NCBI GenBank assembly: GCA_903933085.1 | Contig: CAIZIN010000088.1 | Coordinates: 1-7,210 of the forward strand | Length of the DNA: 7,210 nt | Source of the DNA: an uncultured bacterium | GTDB taxonomy: Bacteria; Patescibacteriota; Minisyncoccia; Phycocordibacterales; CAIZIN01 | Reading direction: 5' to 3' | Shown: positions 3,448 through 7,210 of the stretch, one piece after another | Layout: each line of letters starts with the position of its first letter | Numbering within the stretch: position 1 is the stretch's first letter | Made by a program: the position numbers and the translations under genes | Notes under the pieces: model-generated | What the model was told of the DNA's origin: nothing | The model's input: only the letters and a program-made list of their open reading frames with translations | Database searches by the model: none

Positions 3448-4621
3448 TTTTTATTTTGAAATTTTTAATTAGATTTTCCACCTCTTCCCCACTTTCAGCT
3501 TCCATTAGTTTTATTCTTAATTCTTTTGCTCCGTCAAAACCGTGACAATATGCTTTGTAGTGTTTTTTCATAACGGAAAAATTTTTGTATTCACAAAGTT
3601 CTTCAAATAGTTTTGTATGCTCAACCAAAGCATTTAATTTTTCTTCAACAAAAATATAGTTGTCGTCCTTCTTAAGGTCTGACCTTTTTAGATTCTTAAG
3701 GTCAGACCTTTTATCGATGGAAAAAAACCAAGGATTTCCAAAAATTCCACGGCCCACCATGGCACCGTCGGCGCCACTTTCTTTTATTTTCAAAAGTGCA
3801 TCTTCACGAGATGAAACATCTCCATTCCCTGCTATCAAAGTTTTTTCTTTACCCTTCAAAATTTTTGTCATTGGGCTTTGCCCAGCATTATTCGTATCCG
3901 AATGATGTAATGACAAAAACTTAGTAGGGTGAAGTCTTTCATAAACTTCATCGCGAATCTCAACAGCTCTTTTTATTCTTTCCCACCTTGCAGGAACAAG
4001 AGACATTTCTTTTCTAGTACGTGCATGAATTGTCACAAGTGCAGGTTCTGCTTCTAAAATTTTTGGTAACCATTTCTCAAGCTCATCTTTATTGTAACCA
4101 ATACGAGTTTTTACTGAAACAGGAATTACTCTGTCTTTACCCTTTGCCCCTCTTTTGGCTGATAAGATAATTTCTTTGGCAAGTTCTGGATTTTTAATTA
4201 AAGCCGCACCTGCTTTTTGCTTTTCTACACTTCTATCAGGGCATCCCATATTAATATCAACACCATCAAAACCAAGCTCTCTCACCATCGCAACAGCCCT
4301 TTCAATATGCTCAGGGTTTGATCCAAAAATTTGTGCCACAATAGGTCGCTCAGCTTCAATATAATCAAAGGCTCTTAGAAGTCTTTTTCTTCCTTCTTCT
4401 GGAGCTAAGCAAAGTCCATCAGCAGAAACAAATTCTGTCCAAGTTACATAGTCATTAATACTTTCGGACTGGATTCCGGCCTCCGCCGGAATGACAGAGA
4501 AGGAAGTTTCATTTTTTGAATATTTTACAAACATACGTCGAAAAGCAGCGTCGGTGACATCTGCCATCGGCGCCATTGCAAGAAAAGGCTTTTTTATTTT
4601 TTTCCAGAATCCAAGTTCCAT
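3443..4621 (-). CDS. dus: tRNA-dihydrouridine synthase (Dus family) with three in-frame inserts
   Basis: Dus enzymes are FMN-dependent TIM-barrel reductases that convert uridine to dihydrouridine in tRNA, using NADPH. The 392-residue product shows APMADVTD (17-24) for FMN binding, VAQIFG (95-100), the catalytic cysteine at 127 in DINMGCP, the FMN-contacting lysine 171 in VSVKTRIG, HARTRKE (199-205), IAGNGDV (263-269) and AMVGRG (287-292). A C-terminal helical tRNA-binding domain follows. I chose ATG at 4621 because the conserved sequence begins there and a -10 lies just before it; an upstream GTG at 4639 overlaps that -10. The protein is longer than the roughly 320-340 residues usual for the family. 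The excess sits in three places, about residues 38-54, 235-254 and 303-320, each encoded by a palindromic repeat-like DNA segment. All motifs are intact, so the enzyme is probably active. Which uridine it modifies cannot be told from the sequence. Confidence 0.95.
   Translation of the reverse strand: MELGFWKKIKKPFLAMAPMADVTDAAFRRMFVKYSKNETSFSVIPAEAGIQSESINDYVTWTEFVSADGLCLAPEEGRKRLLRAFDYIEAERPIVAQIFGSNPEHIERAVAMVRELGFDGVDINMGCPDRSVEKQKAGAALIKNPELAKEIILSAKRGAKGKDRVIPVSVKTRIGYNKDELEKWLPKILEAEPALVTIHARTRKEMSLVPARWERIKRAVEIRDEVYERLHPTKFLSLHHSDTNNAGQSPMTKILKGKEKTLIAGNGDVSSREDALLKIKESGADGAMVGRGIFGNPWFFSIDKRSDLKNLKRSDLKKDDNYIFVEEKLNALVEHTKLFEELCEYKNFSVMKKHYKAYCHGFDGAKELRIKLMEAESGEEVENLIKNFKIKM
3669..3714. 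repeat. 24-bp tandem palindromic repeat inside dus
   Basis: There are two copies of a 24-base unit (starting at 3669 and 3693), each holding a near-perfect palindrome, AAGGTCTGACCTT (3674-3686) and AAGGTCAGACCTT (3698-3710). The two are exact reverse complements of each other, so they can also pair as a 13-bp hairpin with an 11-base loop. In the protein they give the eight-residue tandem KRSDLKNL / KRSDLKKD. The length (48 bases) keeps the frame. Confidence 0.85.
3862..3919. repeat. 58-bp palindromic element inside dus with cruciform or three-way-junction layout
   Basis: The outer arms TTTTTGTCATT (3862-3872) and AATGACAAAAA (3909-3919) are an 11-bp perfect inverted repeat. Inside are two independent hairpins: GGGC-TTT-GCCC (3873-3883), and CATTATTCG with CGAATGATG (3886-3907, one mismatch, TATC loop). 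Together they make a three-way junction. The translated part is about LSLHHSDTNNAGQSPMTK, in a place where related Dus proteins, as I remember them, go straight from the barrel helix to the GNGDV strand. The outer arms carry the same TGTCATT / AATGACA ends as the other repeats here. Confidence 0.8.
4466..4499. repeat. Dispersed palindromic repeat, copy 5, inserted in frame in dus
   Basis: ATTCCGGC (4473-4480) and GCCGGAAT (4485-4492) form an 8-bp stem with a CTCC loop, followed by GACAGAG. Read in the dus frame it gives SVIPAEAGIQSE (residues 42-53). VIPAEAGIQ-like peptides are the well-known translation of this repeat type when it sits inside genes, comparable to the palindromic elements found inside Rickettsia proteins. 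It lies between FVKY and the conserved WTEFVSADGL. Confidence 0.9.
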
Positions 4622-4622
4622 A

Positions 4623-4638
4623 TGGGGAGAGTGTAGCA
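4623..4638 (-). promoter_or_regulatory. Extended -10 promoter giving a nearly leaderless dus mRNA
   Basis: On the minus strand TGC-TACACT is followed by CTCCCC, AT and then the dus ATG, so the expected transcript begins two bases before the start codon. The segment TGCTAYACTYTCCCY is shared with the dnaX promoter. No Shine-Dalgarno sequence is present. Confidence 0.55.
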
Positions 4639-4735
4639 CAGATTTTTGAGTTCAAGAAGAAACAAAAACCAGCGAGGTTATAGATATTCAAAGGGTTCTA
4701 AGTGTTCTGAATGTAATAATTTAAATTTTAGTATG

Positions 4736-4767
4736 AAAAAAACCCACCATCTTGTGATAGTGGGTTT
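4736..4767 (-). terminator. Intrinsic terminator of the PEP-CTERM gene
   Basis: AAACCCAC (4740-4747) pairs with GTGGGTTT (4760-4767), continued by ATC/GAT after one mismatch, with a TTGT loop. On the minus strand the stem runs into seven T (4742-4736). It lies 21 bases after the stop of the PEP-CTERM gene and separates it from dus. Confidence 0.85.
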
Positions 4768-4788
4768 AATAATCTAATTTGATAGCAA

Positions 4789-5403
4789 TTACTTCCGTCG
4801 ACGTAACGTGACAAAGCCTAAACTAAGGCCAATCAACGCAAACATCGAGGGTTCAGGAATTGGAGCTGTATTAATTGGAATCTCTGAGTCGTAACGAAAG
4901 GAACCTTGTGCCCACCTATCGTTATTGAAATCAATTAAAGCTCGATTACCTACCTCTTCAGCTTGAACAAAATCAACGGCAAATTTAGTAATCAAACCGT
5001 TAACATATTCCACCTCCAAGATATTCACATAGCTCAATGACATATTACAACCTCTTCCACAACCACTCCAATCAAAACCCATTGTGTTTTCTTGGTCTTG
5101 AAACGGAAACCTTGTGGCTGTGTAGATTCCAACTTCCAACAGTCCATTCTTTGGCGCCCAAAGTTGAATGTCCCACCACTGACCGGAGTACTGCGGACCC
5201 CTCATATTGAAACCAATGGCATTATAACTATCATAAACCCTGTAGGGGTTATAGAAAGTCCATTCACTCCCAGGACTCAAAGTAGTTGTTACCGCCTGAG
5301 CGATATAACTGGACTTTGGTGATCCTGGCGCATAATAGAAACTTGTAACAGCAGCCGATAGTGTCTGCATAATGATAACAAGGATGGCGATGATCTTTTT
5401 CAC
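4789..5403 (-). CDS. Secreted PEP-CTERM sorting-signal protein
   Basis: The 204-residue product starts at a GTG codon. That start gives a complete signal peptide: MKK, then a hydrophobic stretch (4-19) with a likely cleavage site near residue 18-22. The mature part is rich in aromatic residues, Gly, Ser and Asn, as in an extracellular beta-sandwich. TATRFPFQ (95-102), SGCGRGCN (113-120) with two cysteines (115, 119) and GSFRYDS (167-173) recall a beta domain I have seen in many proteobacterial PEP-CTERM proteins. The C-terminus is a textbook PEP-CTERM signal: Pro-Glu-Pro at 183-185, a hydrophobic helix (187-200) and RRRK at the end. In known systems this tail is cut by exosortase, and the proteins accompany exopolysaccharide export. 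No exosortase gene is in this window. The gene has its own promoter, leader and terminator, and its codons look less AT-biased than those of its neighbours, so horizontal acquisition is plausible. Confidence 0.85.
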   Translation of the reverse strand: MKKIIAILVIIMQTLSAAVTSFYYAPGSPKSSYIAQAVTTTLSPGSEWTFYNPYRVYDSYNAIGFNMRGPQYSGQWWDIQLWAPKNGLLEVGIYTATRFPFQDQENTMGFDWSGCGRGCNMSLSYVNILEVEYVNGLITKFAVDFVQAEEVGNRALIDFNNDRWAQGSFRYDSEIPINTAPIPEPSMFALIGLSLGFVTLRRRK

Positions 5404-5465
5404 TTTTATTTTTTCTTTCTTGGTTCTCTCTTGGTTGTTTCAATGCTTCCTCGGCGGTATTGCTT

Positions 5466-5516
5466 TTGGTTGCATATGATTTTTAAAAAAATTTCCAAAA
5501 AATCATATGCAACCAA
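5466..5516. repeat. Perfect 19-bp inverted repeat in the PEP-CTERM leader
   Basis: TTGGTTGCATATGATTTTT (5466-5484) is an exact inverted copy of 5498-5516 with a 13-base loop. It lies between the promoter and the GTG start of the PEP-CTERM gene, so it would form a stable hairpin in the 5' untranslated RNA. No T-tract follows on either strand, so it is not a terminator. It could stabilise the mRNA, bind a protein, or be a small insertion. Confidence 0.9.
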
Positions 5517-5545
5517 TCAGATTATGTAAAAGTACTTATCTTTAT

Positions 5546-5574
5546 ATTATAGCACTAATAATAGTACCAGTCAA
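5546..5574 (-). promoter_or_regulatory. Near-consensus promoter of the PEP-CTERM gene
   Basis: On the minus strand TTGACT (5569-5574), a 17-base spacer and TATAAT (5546-5551) match the sigma-70 consensus in 11 of 12 positions. The predicted start near 5539 gives a leader of about 135 bases holding the 19-bp inverted repeat. A GAGGAA before an out-of-frame TTG in the leader is probably not used; the GTG has only a weak AAGAAAG upstream. Confidence 0.85.
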
Positions 5575-5599
5575 GCAAAGGGACTTCCGAGCTCATTTT

Positions 5600-5619
5600 A
5601 TTGATTATATGTAATCAAT
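5600..5619. repeat. AT-rich hairpin after the Clp gene
   Basis: ATTGATTA (5600-5607) and TAATCAAT (5612-5619) form an 8-bp stem with a four-base loop, seven bases after the Clp stop codon on the minus strand. There is no U-tract, so it may only mark the 3' end weakly. No better terminator separates the Clp gene from the PEP-CTERM promoter. Confidence 0.45.
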
Positions 5620-5625
5620 TATTTA

Positions 5626-7210
5626 TTATTCCGTATCTAGCGAGACAATATCACCTGCACCGATTTCTCCTCGGATAATCTTATCAGCAATCGAAGCTTC
5701 AATTTTTTCTTGGATATATCTGTTCATTGGACGAGCACCGAAAGCTATGTCCATTCCCTGACTTGCCACCGACGAAATTAATTTATCAGTTATGCTTATC
5801 CCGATCCCCTTTTCTTTTAATCTATCCTCAAGCTTAACAAGCATAAGTCCTGCAATTTTTTTCAAATCTGTTTCGCTAAGCGGACTAAAAAGTATAGTTC
5901 CATCAAAACGGTTTATTAATTCTGGTTTGAATATTCCTTGCTCAACAATAGCTTTTATAATTTCATCTTTTTTATTTACAAGACTTTCACCATGACTTAC
6001 ATAATCGAAAATTAAATCACTTCCAGCATTTGATGTTGCAATAATAATAGTATTTCTTACATTAACTCGATTTCCATCCATATCAGAGAAAAATCCTTCA
6101 TCAATTATTTGTAAAAATAAGTCATGAACATCTTTATTTGTTTTTTCAAATTCATCCAAAAGCAAAACACAGTATGGTTTTTCACGAAGTTTCTTTGAAA
6201 GAAGCCCTGAGCGATCTTCTTCAAATGAACCAATAAGTCTTTTCAAAGCATCACTGGTTTTATACTCAGACATATCAAAACGAAGAATTGAATCTTCAGT
6301 TCCAAAGAAAGTTTCAGCGAGAGCTTTTGTTGTTTCTGTTTTTCCTACACCGGTCGGTCCAAGAAAAAGAAAAGATCCTATAGGCCTGTGTGTATTCCCC
6401 ACCCCAGCTCTTGCTCGGCGTAAAGCATTTGAAATCGCGATAATTGCCTCATTTTGTCCAACAACTCTTTTATGTAAAGAGATTTCTAAATTTATTAATT
6501 TTTCTTTTTCATCTGAATCTATTTTACCTTGTGGTATCCCAGTCTTATCAACAAAAAATGATAGTATATCTTCTTTTGTTACAATTTTTCTTTTTTGATG
6601 TTTTATATATGGAACAATTTCCGTAAGAACATCACGAGCCTTGTCATATAAAAAAGCTTCAGAGAAATATCTTTCTGTGCCTTCGACTATAGCCTGTATG
6701 GCTGGATAAGTAATGAAAACTTTTCCACGAGCTTCCACAGCAAGAACCTCATCTTCAAGAATCTTTAACACCGCATCTTTATCTTTTTCTGGAATGTCTA
6801 TTTTCTCAAAGAAAGATGTGAGTGCCTTGTTTGGTTCAATTACATTGTGATATTTTTCTTTATCAGAAAGTGCAATAATATGTAAGTCTGGTGAATTAAA
6901 GAATATGCTGAATATAGAGACAATATCCGATCCAAAATTATGAGCGGTACTTATTAGTAGTCCAAAATTATCAATAGCTAAAATAATATTACCAACATCT
7001 CTAGCTTCTTTTAAAATTGTTGTAAATAAATTTTCAAAATCATCCTTATCAGCTATCCAACTCAGTAAATTAGTTGTTCTAAGATAAAAAACTTTTTTCT
7101 TTTCAAGTTCACCGTATGCATAACCCCTATCAATTGCCATACCAAGCATTGCAACAAGTTCAGAAGAATTTTGAGGATTTTCACTTATAATCATTGCATT
7201 TGCCCCACTT
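5626..7210 (-). CDS. Clp/Hsp100 AAA+ ATPase with degenerate first ATPase domain (5' end outside the window)
   Basis: Hsp100/Clp ATPases unfold or disaggregate proteins through two stacked AAA+ rings. The frame is open to the right edge, so the N-terminus is missing; residues are counted from the ATG at 7194, which is internal. The second domain is complete: HKRVVGQNEAI (241-251), Walker A GPTGVGKT (279-286), Walker B VLLLDEFEK (343-351), sensor 1 ATSNAGS (386-392), arginine finger in FKPELINRF (422-430) and sensor 2 GARPMNR (486-492). The first domain is also recognisable, but its Walker A place reads SENPQNSS (residues 4-11) instead of GEPGVGKT, and its Walker B reads IILAIDNF instead of IDE. 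It should therefore not bind or split ATP there. No IGL/IGF loop for docking to ClpP is evident after sensor 1; the segment resembles ClpB more than ClpA or ClpC. It is probably a chaperone or unfoldase with one working ring. Confidence 0.93.
   Translation of the reverse strand, partial: SGANAMIISENPQNSSELVAMLGMAIDRGYAYGELEKKKVFYLRTTNLLSWIADKDDFENLFTTILKEARDVGNIILAIDNFGLLISTAHNFGSDIVSIFSIFFNSPDLHIIALSDKEKYHNVIEPNKALTSFFEKIDIPEKDKDAVLKILEDEVLAVEARGKVFITYPAIQAIVEGTERYFSEAFLYDKARDVLTEIVPYIKHQKRKIVTKEDILSFFVDKTGIPQGKIDSDEKEKLINLEISLHKRVVGQNEAIIAISNALRRARAGVGNTHRPIGSFLFLGPTGVGKTETTKALAETFFGTEDSILRFDMSEYKTSDALKRLIGSFEEDRSGLLSKKLREKPYCVLLLDEFEKTNKDVHDLFLQIIDEGFFSDMDGNRVNVRNTIIIATSNAGSDLIFDYVSHGESLVNKKDEIIKAIVEQGIFKPELINRFDGTILFSPLSETDLKKIAGLMLVKLEDRLKEKGIGISITDKLISSVASQGMDIAFGARPMNRYIQEKIEASIADKIIRGEIGAGDIVSLDTE

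Noticed and set aside
3669..3714. CRISPR array
   Set aside because: There are only two units of 24 bases with no unique spacers, and they lie inside a protein gene in frame.
5466..5516. Intrinsic terminator before the PEP-CTERM gene
   Set aside because: The stem is perfect, but neither strand has a T-tract after it and it lies downstream of a strong promoter.
7192..7194. ATG at 7194 as the true start of the Clp ATPase
   Set aside because: The preceding five codons are open (Ser-Gly-Ala-Asn-Ala) and align with the strand before Walker A, so the gene continues past the window edge.

Overview
The window looks like a piece of an AT-rich bacterial chromosome, most likely from the Candidate Phyla Radiation (Patescibacteria, Parcubacteria-like). 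This is inferred, not proven. The reasons are a very short DnaX with no zinc module and no tau region, a Dus-family enzyme of the kind common in that group, a two-domain Clp ATPase whose first domain is degenerate, genes without Shine-Dalgarno sequences, and many short GC-rich palindromic repeats in and between genes. UGA is used as a stop, not as a sense codon.

Layout. Positions 1-297 hold an unrecognised small protein gene that may begin outside the window. Positions 485-998 hold a two-gene plus-strand unit for small membrane proteins: an lmo0937/DUF5670-like protein of 50 residues and a LapA-domain protein of 116 residues, closed by a strong terminator. Everything recognised after that is on the minus strand. 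dnaX (1212-2240) encodes the clamp-loader ATPase. A gene-poor stretch of about 1.2 kb (2241-3442) follows, with three apparent promoter-RNA-hairpin units in a row, all pointing toward dnaX. Next is a tRNA-dihydrouridine synthase gene (3443-4621) carrying three separate in-frame palindromic insertions. Then comes a secreted PEP-CTERM protein gene (4789-5403) with its own consensus promoter, a 135-nt leader with a 19-bp inverted repeat, and a terminator. Last is a Clp-type AAA+ gene (5626-7210) that runs off the right edge.

How the parts relate. This is not one pathway. dnaX (replication), dus (tRNA modification) and the Clp ATPase (protein quality control) are housekeeping genes, each apparently transcribed alone. 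dnaX and dus share a near-identical extended -10 motif placed so that their mRNAs would be leaderless or nearly so. The PEP-CTERM gene looks like an accessory gene with a different origin.

The parts most worth following up are (1) the unidentified structured RNA of about 450 nt at 2797-3249, with a perfect consensus promoter and an intrinsic terminator, plus two smaller units downstream; (2) the dus gene as an acceptor of three different palindromic elements, all in frame; (3) a Clp ATPase whose first AAA+ domain has lost its Walker A and Walker B residues; and (4) a PEP-CTERM sorting signal in what looks like a CPR genome.
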